Shown piece by piece: positions 54,046-63,099 of a stretch of 64,000 bases of DNA. A program made the translations under genes and the position numbers. The number at the start of each line of letters is the position of its first letter. Positions within the stretch are counted from its first letter, which is position 1. The notes beneath the pieces were generated by a model. It did not search any database, was not told the DNA's origin, and worked only from the letters and a program-made list of their open reading frames with translations. The stretch comes from Streptococcus parapneumoniae (GTDB lineage: Bacteria; Bacillota; Bacilli; Lactobacillales; Streptococcaceae), in contig NZ_AP026968.1 in assembly GCF_037076355.1 (NCBI RefSeq), positions 1,752,501 to 1,816,500 on the forward strand, read 5' to 3'.

Positions 54046-54735
54046 TTACCCCAAGACCCTATGTAGAAAAGTGAGCAAAAATGGTAAGTTTGCAATGATA
54101 TTATTAACAATATGAATCGAATAAGAAGGATAGATACTCTTCGTATAACGTGTTAGCCAGGCAAATAGACAGCCCACTGCCGTATAGACAAAAATATCTG
54201 CGAGACTTGGTAAGCTAGAAAAGTGGGGCAAGGCAAATAAGAATGACGGAAAGAGAAGATCCAGCCCCCACCTCGAATTCTTAAAGAAGGCATGTTGAAG
54301 CAGTCCTCTACACACCAATTCTTCCATCAGAGGTCCTAGCACGATTAAGGTTAGGTAAACACCAAACTCCGCAAAATTGGTCTCACTATAGGCAATAAAC
54401 AAATTCCAACCTTCATTGGTTCCCTGAACGTGTTTAGCTGTCAGATAGTTAAAGCATATCAGCACAACAGCGGCTAACACCGTCAGAACAGAATAGCTCA
54501 ACCACTTTTTCCTAGGGATGCGAAAGAGATAAGCATGGCCCGACCTGACCAAAATCCAAACCATCAAGCCGATAAAGAGAAGGCTGATGATGTTTCGAAT
54601 CCAGATAATATTTCCTACCCAAGACGAGAACTCCCAATAATTGCTCCAAAATTGGGTTGTCCAAAACAAGCCAAAAAACAAAAACAAATAAGAAAGAATG
54701 GCACTCGTTTTGAAAAGAATAGGATATTTTTTCAT
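54046..54735 (-). CDS. blpY: BlpY-like CPBP immunity protein
   Basis: A 229-residue polytopic CPBP-family protein with motif 1 EELVCRGLLQ, motif 2 FLFALPHF and motif 3 HIVNNIIAN. In pneumococcus BlpY contributes to protection against Blp bacteriocins. Part of a leftward block from 55385 to 53115. Confidence 0.82.
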   Translation of the reverse strand: MKKYPILFKTSAILSYLFLFFGLFWTTQFWSNYWEFSSWVGNIIWIRNIISLLFIGLMVWILVRSGHAYLFRIPRKKWLSYSVLTVLAAVVLICFNYLTAKHVQGTNEGWNLFIAYSETNFAEFGVYLTLIVLGPLMEELVCRGLLQHAFFKNSRWGLDLLFPSFLFALPHFSSLPSLADIFVYTAVGCLFAWLTRYTKSIYPSYSIHIVNNIIANLPFLLTFLHRVLG

Positions 54736-54819
54736 AGAAATCCTCCTACTATCTACAAGACAACGACTAGCCTAGTACCTCCCCTTGCCAGACCATAGGT
54801 TAGTCCCATATAAAACAAG

Positions 54820-55224
54820 CTACTTTTTATAATACTTCAAGCCCCAAATGAGTAGAAGCATGATAAGCAAGCAGAGAATAGCGCCAATATAGGCAATTAA
54901 TTGTTGATAAAATTCTCCTGCTGTGATACCCCTATACAAACAAATAATAGACATAAAGCCTGTCAAACCAATGAACATAAGTTGATTGGTTCTAGGACTA
55001 ACCAAATCATCATCTTCAAACTCTCTTATTCTCATTTCTCTAGTGAGGTAAACAGTGACCAAAATAGAAGCCAAGTTAATAACCACTAAAAGAAATTGGA
55101 AAACCAAGGAAAAATTTAAAAACTGACGAGATAGAAATAGATAAGTGGAGACAAGCAAGGGCAACTGACCTAGGAACAGTCTCGTAAGGAAGATGTTCCG
55201 TTTTTTAGCAAGAAAAGTTTTCAT
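54820..55224 (-). CDS. blpX: BlpX-like immunity membrane protein
   Basis: A 134-residue protein with four membrane helices in two pairs and basic ends (KTFLAKKRN, KYYKK). Location upstream of blpY matches BlpX. The start overlaps the stop of the 54-aa gene as ATGA. Confidence 0.7.
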   Translation of the reverse strand: MKTFLAKKRNIFLTRLFLGQLPLLVSTYLFLSRQFLNFSLVFQFLLVVINLASILVTVYLTREMRIREFEDDDLVSPRTNQLMFIGLTGFMSIICLYRGITAGEFYQQLIAYIGAILCLLIMLLLIWGLKYYKK

Positions 55225-55385
55225 TTCTTTGCTCCTTTCTTTTTAGTTAAAGCAAAATAGATCACAACCGCAATCATATAGGCTATGGTATAAAATAGCT
55301 GATACCAAGTACTCTCCCTAAGCGGATAAAGAAAGATGGACATGATTAGATATAGAACGAAAATAATCAGTATTTTTTTCTTCAT
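55221..55385 (-). CDS. 54-aa membrane peptide in the blp block
   Basis: A short gene with excellent ribosome site AGGAGG and a start at 55385. The 54 residues hold two hydrophobic helices and a KKKGAKK tail. No double-glycine leader, so not a bacteriocin of the usual type; probably an immunity component. First gene of the immunity transcript. Confidence 0.7.
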   Translation of the reverse strand: MKKKILIIFVLYLIMSIFLYPLRESTWYQLFYTIAYMIAVVIYFALTKKKGAKK

Positions 55386-55431
55386 AAAATTTCCTCCTAA
55401 ATGTTTGTTGAGCTACAACCTTTACACTATT

Positions 55432-55437
55432 AGTATA
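55432..55437 (-). promoter_or_regulatory. Extended -10 of the immunity block
   Basis: TG-C-TATACT on the minus strand, about 47 bases before the 54-aa gene. I see no clear -35 and no obvious BlpR direct repeat at the usual distance. Confidence 0.5.
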
Positions 55438-55509
55438 GCACTTATTTTGACCTTGGATCACTCAAATCACAAATGGTCATCAAAACATCTTGAATTGTTA
55501 AAAAATTTA

Positions 55510-55536
55510 AAAAGCAAGCATGAAAAACATACTTGC
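55510..55536 (-). terminator. Terminator after the 118-aa membrane gene
   Basis: On the minus strand GCAAGTATG / CATGCTTGC with a five-base loop, followed by TTTTTAAA, downstream of the stop at 55587. Confidence 0.75.
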
Positions 55537-55586
55537 CCTAAGGAAACTTAACAATGTGAAAATACAAAATCGAAAGCTATTCAGCC

Positions 55587-55943
55587 TTACTTCCGTCTGT
55601 TCTGATAGATTCTCATGATTGCAACCAGTATACAGGCTGTCCCACCTGCCAAAACCAGGAGGGTAATGATAATGTTGAGAATTTCAGGCGTCCTCTCTAT
55701 TCTGTTGATAAGACGGACTAAGGACAATACTGTTAATAAGAGTAAAGCTACTGACCCTGTCCGAATTAAAGAAGCCATTCGGTTCTCAACCGCATATAAA
55801 AAGGATGGTAACATAACACAGGCTATAGCAATCACAAACAGATTACTCCCCGTTTCTTCTCCCTTATTCACCACGGAAATCATGAGAAGATTCGATGCTA
55901 TGATCAACGTAGAACAGATGATAAAAAAGGATTTCTTATTCAT
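55587..55943 (-). CDS. Four-helix membrane protein downstream of blpH
   Basis: A 118-residue protein with four hydrophobic helices (about 6-24, 34-52, 63-80, 88-110), and an NRRK end. No known motif. It directly follows blpH, where blpC, transporter and bacteriocin genes normally begin, and is probably another immunity-type protein left after their loss. Confidence 0.6.
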   Translation of the reverse strand: MNKKSFFIICSTLIIASNLLMISVVNKGEETGSNLFVIAIACVMLPSFLYAVENRMASLIRTGSVALLLLTVLSLVRLINRIERTPEILNIIITLLVLAGGTACILVAIMRIYQNRRK

Positions 55944-56011
55944 ATAGGATACCTTAAATACTATGGCATTTTAATTGATAACTGCATACAGTACTTCTTT
56001 ACGCAAGTCTT

Positions 56012-57361
56012 CTAATCATCAACCGGCAACAAGTGAACCGTTAAAACCTGACGAAAGATTTGATTTTTGCAGGTGGTATTGAGACTGGTATTGGGATGGC
56101 TTTCCACAATTTTCATGACGGTATAGAGACCAACTCCTCTCTCCTCCCCTTTAGAACTGGCTCCAAAGGAGAAGATTTCAGAAATATCGATGCCCTCTTC
56201 TTTGATGGAGTTTTCAATGATAAAGGTCTCCTGTTCTCCATTTTTTAAAAAGGCGATTGAAACATGAGGTTGACTAGCTTCTACACTAGCTTCAATAGCA
56301 TTATCACAAAGGATAGACACAATGGTTAGAAAATCAAGCAGGCTCATCCCTTCGACCTGAATCTCCTCAGGAACTTCGACATTAAATACAATCTTCTTAT
56401 CCCTAGCTTTTAGAAATTTCCCTGCTAGAAGACTTTTGAGGGCTTTATCACGAATATTCACCAATCTGCCCAGGTCATATTTATTGTCCTGCAATTTTTC
56501 ACTAGAATCCTTTAAGACCGAGTCGTAGACCTCTTTTATCTGCTCCATATCCTCCTCTTCAATGCCCAGACGTAAGCTGGTCAAAAGGTTGGTGTAGTCA
56601 TGGCGAAAACTCCGCACTTCCTTGTAAAGCTCCTCTATATGCCGACTATAGCGTTCCATATCTCTGTAGCGCAAGGCCAGCTCTTGGTCCAGTCTCTCAT
56701 GGAGTTTGTCCTTCAAATAGGTATCCAATTTCTTGATAATCCCCATAAAAAAGAGCAAGTAAAACACTAGAATCAGATGGCGAACAGTCTTTGATTGGAT
56801 ATCGTATACATATTCAAAGTAAGACAGATTTTCCATGACTAGAAAGTAAGCTCCCATTATCCAGTTAATCTTAGTCAGGGACTTTTGAAAACCTTTATCG
56901 AGAATCTCCTTTCTCAAACTAGTAAAATCATAGTTCAACCATTTCAAAAAGGCTAGAGAAATGAAGAAATTGAAAATTATTATACACAACCAAATCAAAG
57001 AGTAATCATCATGTACTTGCCCTTGTCCCAAAAATGGAAGCACAAAATAAGAAATACCTCTATAAAAGAGATTCACCAATATCATTGGAAAGAGACCATA
57101 AAAGAAAAGGAGTTTTTTAGGAAGCCCTCTTAACAATAAGAAAGACAAGCCTATGCCGTACAAGGGGTCCATAAAATAAGATAGGTAATTATTTCCTACT
57201 ATATAGCTAATCGTTACAAAAGCAACTGCCAAAAGTATCTTAAAAAGAAAGGACTTAAAAACTCTCTCCAAAGTGAGACCAATTCCATCTACCTTAAAAA
57301 ATATAAACAACTCCAATCCAACTATCAAAAATGTATAAACTATTTTCCAAGCTATTCCCAT
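56012..57361 (-). CDS. blpH: Histidine kinase BlpH
   Basis: A 449-residue sensor kinase of the HPK10 peptide-pheromone family. Six to seven membrane helices (residues 1-210) form the pheromone receptor. A phosphoacceptor box SFRHDYTNLLTSL near residue 254 and an ATPase domain with LCDNAIEAS near 353 and SKGEERGVGLYT near 405 follow. It partners with BlpR, whose gene ends 13 bases upstream. Confidence 0.9.
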   Translation of the reverse strand: MGIAWKIVYTFLIVGLELFIFFKVDGIGLTLERVFKSFLFKILLAVAFVTISYIVGNNYLSYFMDPLYGIGLSFLLLRGLPKKLLFFYGLFPMILVNLFYRGISYFVLPFLGQGQVHDDYSLIWLCIIIFNFFISLAFLKWLNYDFTSLRKEILDKGFQKSLTKINWIMGAYFLVMENLSYFEYVYDIQSKTVRHLILVFYLLFFMGIIKKLDTYLKDKLHERLDQELALRYRDMERYSRHIEELYKEVRSFRHDYTNLLTSLRLGIEEEDMEQIKEVYDSVLKDSSEKLQDNKYDLGRLVNIRDKALKSLLAGKFLKARDKKIVFNVEVPEEIQVEGMSLLDFLTIVSILCDNAIEASVEASQPHVSIAFLKNGEQETFIIENSIKEEGIDISEIFSFGASSKGEERGVGLYTVMKIVESHPNTSLNTTCKNQIFRQVLTVHLLPVDD

Positions 57362-57374
57362 TACATCACCTCAC

Positions 57375-58112
57375 TTAGTGCAAGTTATTGATAGCTTCAG
57401 ACACTTCCCTGACCTTATAACGCGCGATCATACAGCTTCCACCATTGGGAAAGTAAAGAAGTTTTTCTTTCTTATCCAAACGAACCACATTGGCAGGATT
57501 GATGAGAAAAGAGCGATGGCACTGCAAGAGACGAGGTTCCTGCTTGAAAACCTCCTCTAAACTCGCTGTAAATTCCAACCTGTCCGTCTTGGTATAGAGA
57601 ATAACACGATGGGCTCTGGGCGACGTTTCGAGATAATAAACCTCTTTAAAAGGATGCTGGAATTGGGCAAATTTTGATTTAAAGTAAAAACAATCTTCCG
57701 CCAGACTTTTACTATCTTGACTATTGGCATAGAGGAGGGCTGTCTCGATACGAGATTCAAATTTCTCTGCCGAAAGGGCCTTATCAATGTAGTCCAAAGC
57801 TGACACTTGGTAGCGAAAGGACAGGGGCATAAACTCCGAGTGAGTCGTCACAAAGACAATCAGGGCATAGGGGTCTCGATCCCGAATCTTTCTAGCCACT
57901 TCCAGACCCTTCATCTCCTCATTTCGAATCTCAATATCCAAAAAGAATAGCTGATGCGCCCCCTTCTCATGCACCTCTGCCAGCAGCTGGTCTGGCTTAC
58001 CAAAAACTTCAAAAGAACTGGGAGTGATATGATGTTCCTTCAAAAGTTTCTCAATCGTCGTTTCAATCCTAGTCTGTTGGGAAAAATCATCTTCTAAAAC
58101 AAATATTCTCAT
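57375..58112 (-). CDS. blpR: LytTR response regulator BlpR
   Basis: A 245-residue response regulator. Receiver domain (about 1-125) with phosphoacceptor Asp in LFFLDIEI near residue 58; C-terminal LytTR DNA-binding domain (about 140-240) with VYYLETSPRAHRV and CHRSFLINPANV. Start at 58112 behind AAGGAG. Activates blp promoters on pheromone sensing in pneumococcus. Confidence 0.92.
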   Translation of the reverse strand: MRIFVLEDDFSQQTRIETTIEKLLKEHHITPSSFEVFGKPDQLLAEVHEKGAHQLFFLDIEIRNEEMKGLEVARKIRDRDPYALIVFVTTHSEFMPLSFRYQVSALDYIDKALSAEKFESRIETALLYANSQDSKSLAEDCFYFKSKFAQFQHPFKEVYYLETSPRAHRVILYTKTDRLEFTASLEEVFKQEPRLLQCHRSFLINPANVVRLDKKEKLLYFPNGGSCMIARYKVREVSEAINNLH

Positions 58113-58280
58113 CTTCTTACTCTCCTTGTTTCGATTTCTTCCTAAAAAGAGGATAGCAAAAATACTATGATACAAGTCCACCAAATCCTAAACAGGCCTT
58201 CAACGCTCCTGAAAGGTAGCTTCTTCCTCAAATAAGCATGATAATCTTACCACTATTTTATCATAAAATCTTAACAGTAC

Positions 58281-58318
58281 CATTCAAGACATTTCAAGGA
58301 CAATTAAAGATTTGAAGG
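58281..58318 (+). promoter_or_regulatory. Candidate BlpR direct repeats ahead of blpT
   Basis: TTCAAG at 58283 and 58293, TTAAAG at 58304 and TTGAAG at 58312. The first and third are 21 bases apart, the spacing of LytTR direct repeats. A TAGACT -10 candidate follows about 30 bases downstream. Confidence 0.45.
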
Positions 58319-58407
58319 TGAAAAAGGAGATAAAAGTGATAGACTAACAGTATCAAAACACAGTTGCTAGAAACAAGACTGGCACCCAGATTAAAGGAGG
58401 CATTCTC

Positions 58408-58737
58408 ATGACAGATACAGACCCTATCAAAAGAGCTCAGACTTTGATTACTGACTTAAACAAAGCCTACCAAGCATGCAGACAGGCAACCGCTGACGAC
58501 GTCCGCTTTCAGGAGCAATTAAACTCTATTCTTGGCTTTCTAGCAAAGGCTGAGACAGTGGATAATCGAGTCTTGATTGAACTGGAAAAATTTTACCAGA
58601 CTTCCAGTCTTCTCATGGGACTCAGCGCTCTTGATCCAGATGCTCCCACTCGCGCCGCTTGGCGGGCCTATGATCGCTTTCACTTTGACCAAGTCAAGAC
58701 CAAGTTGAGTCTCTACGGGCCAACCATTATCCTGTAG
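58408..58737 (+). CDS. blpT: BlpT-like protein
   Basis: A 109-residue soluble helical protein (TLITDLNKAYQACRQ), the BlpT family located at the left edge of the pneumococcal blp locus and divergent from blpR. Ribosome site AAAGGAGG. Role in bacteriocin or competence regulation not well defined. Confidence 0.8.
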   Translation: MTDTDPIKRAQTLITDLNKAYQACRQATADDVRFQEQLNSILGFLAKAETVDNRVLIELEKFYQTSSLLMGLSALDPDAPTRAAWRAYDRFHFDQVKTKLSLYGPTIIL

Positions 58738-58744
58738 AAAATAA

Positions 58745-58780
58745 AAGAAGTTGAGACAAACTGAACTCAACTTCTTTTTT
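58745..58780. terminator. Bidirectional terminator between blpT and ecsB
   Basis: An 11-bp perfect stem AAGAAGTTGAG / CTCAACTTCTT with T runs on both strands; ends blpT rightward and ecsB leftward. Confidence 0.85.
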
Positions 58781-58799
58781 AATATCATATAAGCAAGTT

Positions 58800-59849
58800 T
58801 TAGTCCTGCATCTGACGTTTTACCTGATAAGGTAAGTACAAGACTAGTAAAACCAAACCAGCTCCCAGTAAGGCTAGAAGGGCCAGTTTTTCTTGGAAGG
58901 TAATCAACCCAACAACTAATTCCACAAGTAAAACAAAACTGGTCAATCCTCGGACTACAACCTGTAAGCCTTTTTCCTTTTGCCCCTTGTTCAGTGGAAA
59001 AAGTTGGGTCAAATACTGGTAGTCAAAGGCATGATAGAGGGCCAGTAACTGGAAGAGCAAGAGGTAGTTAAAGAGAACCACCACTGCTGTCGCAATCCAA
59101 GCTTGCTCGATAAAAACCTGCGCCAGTATGGAAAGCAAGAGCAGACGGAGACTGAGCGCAAAGAGGTCTCCATTTCGCAGATAAGAACGCAGATAGAGAT
59201 TTTGCCAAATCTTCCCAGGCACCTTCTGAACAACCTTTAGGATAAAGTCCAGATAGGCACGACGCTTGACGCTGTTTGAAATTCCCTTGACCTGCGTAAA
59301 GAGGGCAAAGAAACGAAGCAAGACTTGCTTACGCTTGCTTTCTTGAGAAATAACATAGTCCCAGTCCAGCCCAGTTTCAGTGAAAAATTTGCTGGCCTTT
59401 TGACGAAAGAGGAAATATTTTCCTACCCCCAATAAAAGCACATAGACCAGAAAAACAGGCAAGCCATAACCCATTGCCAAAAATAAGGGCGCAAATAACA
59501 GCAAGAAAAGGGTCTGGACAAAGAGCCAAAAGACTAGGGAAATGCCAGTTTGACGCTTGAGATGGAGTTTGATTTCCTCTTCTCCGACTAAGAGAAAGAG
59601 CTTGTCTGGAGCCTCCATATAGGTGGCAATTCCTCCCCAAAGCAACAGTAAAACAGACGTAATTCCTACAAACAAAAGGATAGGCCAATAATTTTCAGGA
59701 AAATGCTGCAAGAGTTGACTGTACTGGTAGGCCAGAAAGCCCAGCAGGACAAGCAGGAACAAGACAAAGTGGTCATTGAGAACATAGCGCAGATAACCAA
59801 GACACTCCTTACGAAAAGCCTGCTTTCTCTTTAAAAACAAGTCTTTCAT
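58800..59849 (-). CDS. ecsB: ABC transporter permease EcsB
   Basis: A 349-residue polytopic protein of the EcsB family with about eight hydrophobic helices. Four-base overlap with ecsA (ATGA-type). In Bacillus the EcsAB transporter affects secretion, competence and membrane proteolysis; the substrate is unknown. Confidence 0.85.
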   Translation of the reverse strand: MKDLFLKRKQAFRKECLGYLRYVLNDHFVLFLLVLLGFLAYQYSQLLQHFPENYWPILLFVGITSVLLLLWGGIATYMEAPDKLFLLVGEEEIKLHLKRQTGISLVFWLFVQTLFLLLFAPLFLAMGYGLPVFLVYVLLLGVGKYFLFRQKASKFFTETGLDWDYVISQESKRKQVLLRFFALFTQVKGISNSVKRRAYLDFILKVVQKVPGKIWQNLYLRSYLRNGDLFALSLRLLLLSILAQVFIEQAWIATAVVVLFNYLLLFQLLALYHAFDYQYLTQLFPLNKGQKEKGLQVVVRGLTSFVLLVELVVGLITFQEKLALLALLGAGLVLLVLYLPYQVKRQMQD

Positions 59850-60577
59850 AGCTCCTCCTCTTTGGTCAGAGCCAAGTAAATATCATTCAAACTAGCCTCA
59901 GGCATGTTAAAGGCTTCGCGCAGTTGTAGGAGATTTCCCTTAGCACGCACCTCTCCCTTGTGAAGAATGACAAAGGCATCACACATCTTCTCCGCCGAAT
60001 CCAACACGTGGGTACTCATGAGAATGGACTTACCCTTTTGCTTTTCCACTTCCAAAAGTTGGATCAAGTCCGCAATAGCCAGCGGATCAAGACCAAGGAA
60101 AGGCTCATCCACGATAAAGAGACTTGGATCCACCACAAAAGCACAGATAATCATAACCTTCTGCTTCATCCCTTTGGAAAAATGAACAGGAAACCAATCT
60201 AACTTCTGCTCCAGACGGAACATTTTTAACAAAGGTTCTACTCGATCAAAAGCTACATTTTGCTCAATACCATAGGCCATGGCAACCGTTTCGATATGCT
60301 CTCTGAGAGTCAATTCCTCATACAAGCTAGGTGTCTCAGGAATGTAGCCAATTTGCTTGCGGTAGCTAGTCGCATCTTCTTGCAGGGTCAAGCCATTGAT
60401 ATTGATGGAGCCACTATAAGGTGTCAACAGGCCGATAATCTCATTGATCGTCGTTGATTTCCCAGCACCATTGAGACCAATCAAACCGACCAACTGTCCA
60501 CTTTCAACGGTAAAGGACACATCTTTCAAGACAGGGACATGGACATAGCCACCTGTCAGGTTTTTAATTTCTAACAT
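59846..60577 (-). CDS. ecsA: ABC transporter ATPase EcsA
   Basis: A 243-residue ABC ATPase. Walker A GLNGAGKST (about 36-44), signature FSKGMKQKV (about 134), Walker B LFIVDEPFLGLDP (about 155), H-loop STHVLD. Starts 68 bases from hit, divergently. Confidence 0.93.
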   Translation of the reverse strand: MLEIKNLTGGYVHVPVLKDVSFTVESGQLVGLIGLNGAGKSTTINEIIGLLTPYSGSININGLTLQEDATSYRKQIGYIPETPSLYEELTLREHIETVAMAYGIEQNVAFDRVEPLLKMFRLEQKLDWFPVHFSKGMKQKVMIICAFVVDPSLFIVDEPFLGLDPLAIADLIQLLEVEKQKGKSILMSTHVLDSAEKMCDAFVILHKGEVRAKGNLLQLREAFNMPEASLNDIYLALTKEEEL

Positions 60578-60594
60578 ATTTTCTCCAAATCTGG

Positions 60595-60614
60595 TATAAT
60601 GTAGCTATATTATA
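60595..60614. promoter_or_regulatory. Divergent -10 boxes of hit and ecsA
   Basis: Rightward TG-G-TATAAT (60595-60600); leftward TATAAT (60609-60614). The two -10 boxes are eight bases apart, so polymerases may compete. Confidence 0.65.
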
Positions 60615-60644
60615 TCAAAATTCAATACAGTAGAGGTAGATTTT

Positions 60645-61055
60645 ATGTCAGATTGCATTTTTTGTAAAATCATCGCAGGGGAAATTCCTGCTTCAAAAGT
60701 ATATGAAGATGAGCAGGTTCTTGCCTTTCTTGATATCTCTCAAGTGACACCAGGACACACCTTGGTCGTACCCAAAGAACACTATCGCAATCTTTTGGAA
60801 ATGGACGCTACTAGCGCCAGCCAACTCTTTGCCCAAGTACCAAAAGTAGCTCAAAAAGTCATGAAAGCTACCAAGGCTGCTGGTATGAATATCATTGCCA
60901 ACTGTGAAGAAATCGCTGGTCAAACAGTCTTTCATACCCACGTTCACCTCGTGCCTCGCTACAGTGCGGACGATGACCTCAAGATTGATTTTATCGCCCA
61001 CGAACCAGACTTTGACAAACTCACTCAAGTCGCCGAAACTATCAAAAACGCCTAA
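60645..61055 (+). CDS. hit: HIT-family nucleotide hydrolase
   Basis: A 136-residue protein with CIFCKI zinc-type start and the His triad HTHVHLVPR near residue 97. Hydrolyses AMP-linked substrates by family. Followed nine bases later by the 95-aa gene. Confidence 0.93.
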   Translation: MSDCIFCKIIAGEIPASKVYEDEQVLAFLDISQVTPGHTLVVPKEHYRNLLEMDATSASQLFAQVPKVAQKVMKATKAAGMNIIANCEEIAGQTVFHTHVHLVPRYSADDDLKIDFIAHEPDFDKLTQVAETIKNA

Positions 61056-61064
61056 GGAGTTGCC

Positions 61065-61352
61065 ATGAAATTATCCAATCTACTGCTATTTGCAGGAGCT
61101 GCAGCCGGAAGTTATCTGGTTACAAAAAATCGCCAAACCATCACAGATGAAGTCTTGAATACCACTGACCGCGTTCAAGCTATCAAGGATGATGTGGATA
61201 TTATCCAAAACAGCCTGCAAATCATTGACCAACAAAAAGAACTCATCAAGGAATACCAAGAAGACCTAACTTACAAGTTTAAAGTCTTGGAAAAAGATAT
61301 CCAGACTAGACTAGCTGTGATCAAAGAAACACAGGAAATCGAAGATAAGTAA
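61065..61352 (+). CDS. Membrane-anchored coiled-coil protein
   Basis: A 95-residue protein: Gly/Ala-rich N-terminal hydrophobic segment (about 5-20) and a coiled coil for the rest. Resembles YtxH-type proteins. Same transcript as hit. Function unknown. Confidence 0.75.
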   Translation: MKLSNLLLFAGAAAGSYLVTKNRQTITDEVLNTTDRVQAIKDDVDIIQNSLQIIDQQKELIKEYQEDLTYKFKVLEKDIQTRLAVIKETQEIEDK

Positions 61353-61374
61353 AAGAGCCCGACGGCTCTTTTTT
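61352..61374 (+). terminator. hit operon terminator
   Basis: AAAGAGCC / GGCTCTTT stem with CGAC loop and T tract. Differs from the dnaJ terminator at 61604-61627 only in the loop. Confidence 0.9.
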
Positions 61375-61451
61375 AAAAGGTAAACAAGTTATATCCCATC
61401 AACTATACATCACAATTTAGACAACTCATTCACCATTTCATAACTAAATCG

Positions 61452-61588
61452 AAGTCTTTCCGCCGTAATGAAAATACCTGAAACAGCTTAGTTTCAGGTG
61501 TCCGGAAACTTTGAGACCTATGCTCAAAGTTTAGGTATGGAACTTCGAAGAAGATCGCTACCGTCCGTCATTACTTAAGGAAAGTCTT
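61452..61588. repeat. Inverted-repeat-bounded structured element
   Basis: A 137-base element. The ends AAGTCTTTCCGCCGTAATGA (61452-61471) and its imperfect complement (61568-61588) pair over most of their length. Inside are two perfect hairpins, ACCTGAAAC / GTTTCAGGT (61476-61499) and AAACTTTGAG / CTCAAAGTTT (61506-61532). No gene. It may be a small non-autonomous mobile element or a structured RNA. Confidence 0.6.
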
Positions 61589-61603
61589 AAAAAATCTATA
61601 AAC

Positions 61604-61627
61604 AAAAAGAGCCCAACGGCTCTTTTT
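61604..61627 (-). terminator. dnaJ terminator
   Basis: On the minus strand AAAGAGCC / GGCTCTTT with GTTG loop and T tract, just after the dnaJ stop. Confidence 0.9.
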
Positions 61628-61630
61628 GCT

Positions 61631-62770
61631 TTATTCTCCTTCAAAGGCATCTTTAATATGGTCAAAGAATCCCTTTTTCTTTGGATTGACTTTTAAATCA
61701 CCTGCAGCTGCGAATTCTTTAAGCGCTGCTTTTTGGCGGTCGTTCAAGCCTGTCGGCGTTACGACATTAACGGTAACATATTGGTCACCAACTGCACCAC
61801 CACGAAGACTCGGAGCTCCTTTGCCACGTAGGCGGAATTTCTTACCAGTCTGAGTTCCCTCTGGGATAACCAATTCAACATCACCGTGAACAGTTGGAAT
61901 ATCTACTGTATCACCAAGAGCTGCTTGGACAAAGTTGAGGTTGAGATTGTAGAAGATAGTAGTTCCTTCACGTTCAAACTTATCGCTGGCTTCCACAGAA
62001 ACAACCACGTACAAGTCACCATAAGGTCCACCGTTAAATCCAGCTTCACCTTGACCAGCTAGGCGAATTTGTTGACCAGTTTCCACACCAGCAGGAATTT
62101 TGACATGTACGCTATGGGCTTGTTTTTCATGCCCTGTTCCGTGACATGTTGTACATGGATCTTTGATTTCTTTTCCGCGACCATGACAGACATCACAGGT
62201 TACTTGACGACGCATCATACCAAGCGGAGTCTGCGTATCGACGTTAATGACACCAGCACCATGACAGCGTCCACAAGTGACTGGACTTGTTCCTGGTTTA
62301 GCACCTGAGCCATTACATGTACGACAGCTTGCTTCACGATTGTACTTAACCTCTTTTTCAGCTCCAAAAATAGCTTCTTCAAAAGTCAAATTCACACGGT
62401 ATTGGAGGTCATCCCCCTGACGAGGAGCATTTGGATTGCGTGAAGCACCGCCTCCACCGAAGAAGCTTGAGAAAATGTCCTCAAAGCCACCGAAACCACC
62501 TGCCCCATTGAAACCGCCAGCTCCACCACCGAAGCCTCCAAAGCCACCATTGGCACCAGCCGCACCATATTGGTCATAGGCAGCCCGTTTTTGGTCGTCA
62601 CTCAAAGTCTCATAGGCTTCTTGAACTTCCTTGTACTTTTCCTCAGCACCAGGCTCCTTGTTGATATCTGGGTGGTATTTTTTCGAAAGCTTACGATAAG
62701 CCTTTTTGATCTCGTCTGCCGAAGCGTTTTTGGACACCCCCAGACGATCATAAAATTCAGTATTGTTCAT
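61631..62770 (-). CDS. dnaJ: Co-chaperone DnaJ
   Basis: A 379-residue class I J-protein. J-domain with HPD near residue 33 (KYHPDINKE), Gly/Phe-rich region (about 70-120), and four CxxCxGxG zinc repeats ([32 protein letters not shown]; about 150-210). Stimulates DnaK ATPase. Start at 62770. Confidence 0.97.
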   Translation of the reverse strand: MNNTEFYDRLGVSKNASADEIKKAYRKLSKKYHPDINKEPGAEEKYKEVQEAYETLSDDQKRAAYDQYGAAGANGGFGGFGGGAGGFNGAGGFGGFEDIFSSFFGGGGASRNPNAPRQGDDLQYRVNLTFEEAIFGAEKEVKYNREASCRTCNGSGAKPGTSPVTCGRCHGAGVINVDTQTPLGMMRRQVTCDVCHGRGKEIKDPCTTCHGTGHEKQAHSVHVKIPAGVETGQQIRLAGQGEAGFNGGPYGDLYVVVSVEASDKFEREGTTIFYNLNLNFVQAALGDTVDIPTVHGDVELVIPEGTQTGKKFRLRGKGAPSLRGGAVGDQYVTVNVVTPTGLNDRQKAALKEFAAAGDLKVNPKKKGFFDHIKDAFEGE

Positions 62771-62809
62771 ACAAGATACCAAGACCGTAAAATTCGACTG
62801 AAAAATAGG

Positions 62810-62845
62810 AAATCTGACGCTGGAGCGATGCTCCTAGACAGATTT
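62810..62845 (-). promoter_or_regulatory. Two-tier stem-loop in dnaJ leader
   Basis: AAATCTG / CAGATTT encloses GGAGC / GCTCC. It lies about 40 bases before the dnaJ start and has no T tract, so it is a leader structure rather than a terminator. Confidence 0.5.
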
Positions 62846-62860
62846 ATCTTTTTTCCGAGA

Positions 62861-62996
62861 ATTTAGGTCGGGTTCAATTCCTTTCTTTTATATTTAGTAA
62901 GAAATTCTGGAACCCGTGTTCAATTCCCTGAACACCTTTGTTCCTTTCTGTTATTGTTGCGGAACGAAACCACGATTTAGGTCGGGTTCAATTCCT
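62861..62996. repeat. Two 22-bp direct repeats upstream of dnaJ
   Basis: ATTTAGGTCGGGTTCAATTC plus two bases occurs identically at 62861-62882 and 62975-62996, 114 bases apart. A third partial copy (GTGTTCAATTCC) lies near 62917-62928. The 317-base gap 62783-63099 holds no gene. Confidence 0.7.
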
Positions 62997-63053
62997 ATAT
63001 TTCATATTGATGAGACAAACCCCAAATAAATCAGGTTTAGGCCCTTTTTATCG

Positions 63054-63083
63054 AAAAACAGAGGCTGGGTTGCAACCTCTGCA
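63054..63083 (-). terminator. Terminator after the 133-aa gene
   Basis: On the minus strand CAGAGG / CCTCTG stem and T tract downstream of the gene after dnaK. Confidence 0.8.
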
Positions 63084-63099
63084 AATAAGTAAATTAACT

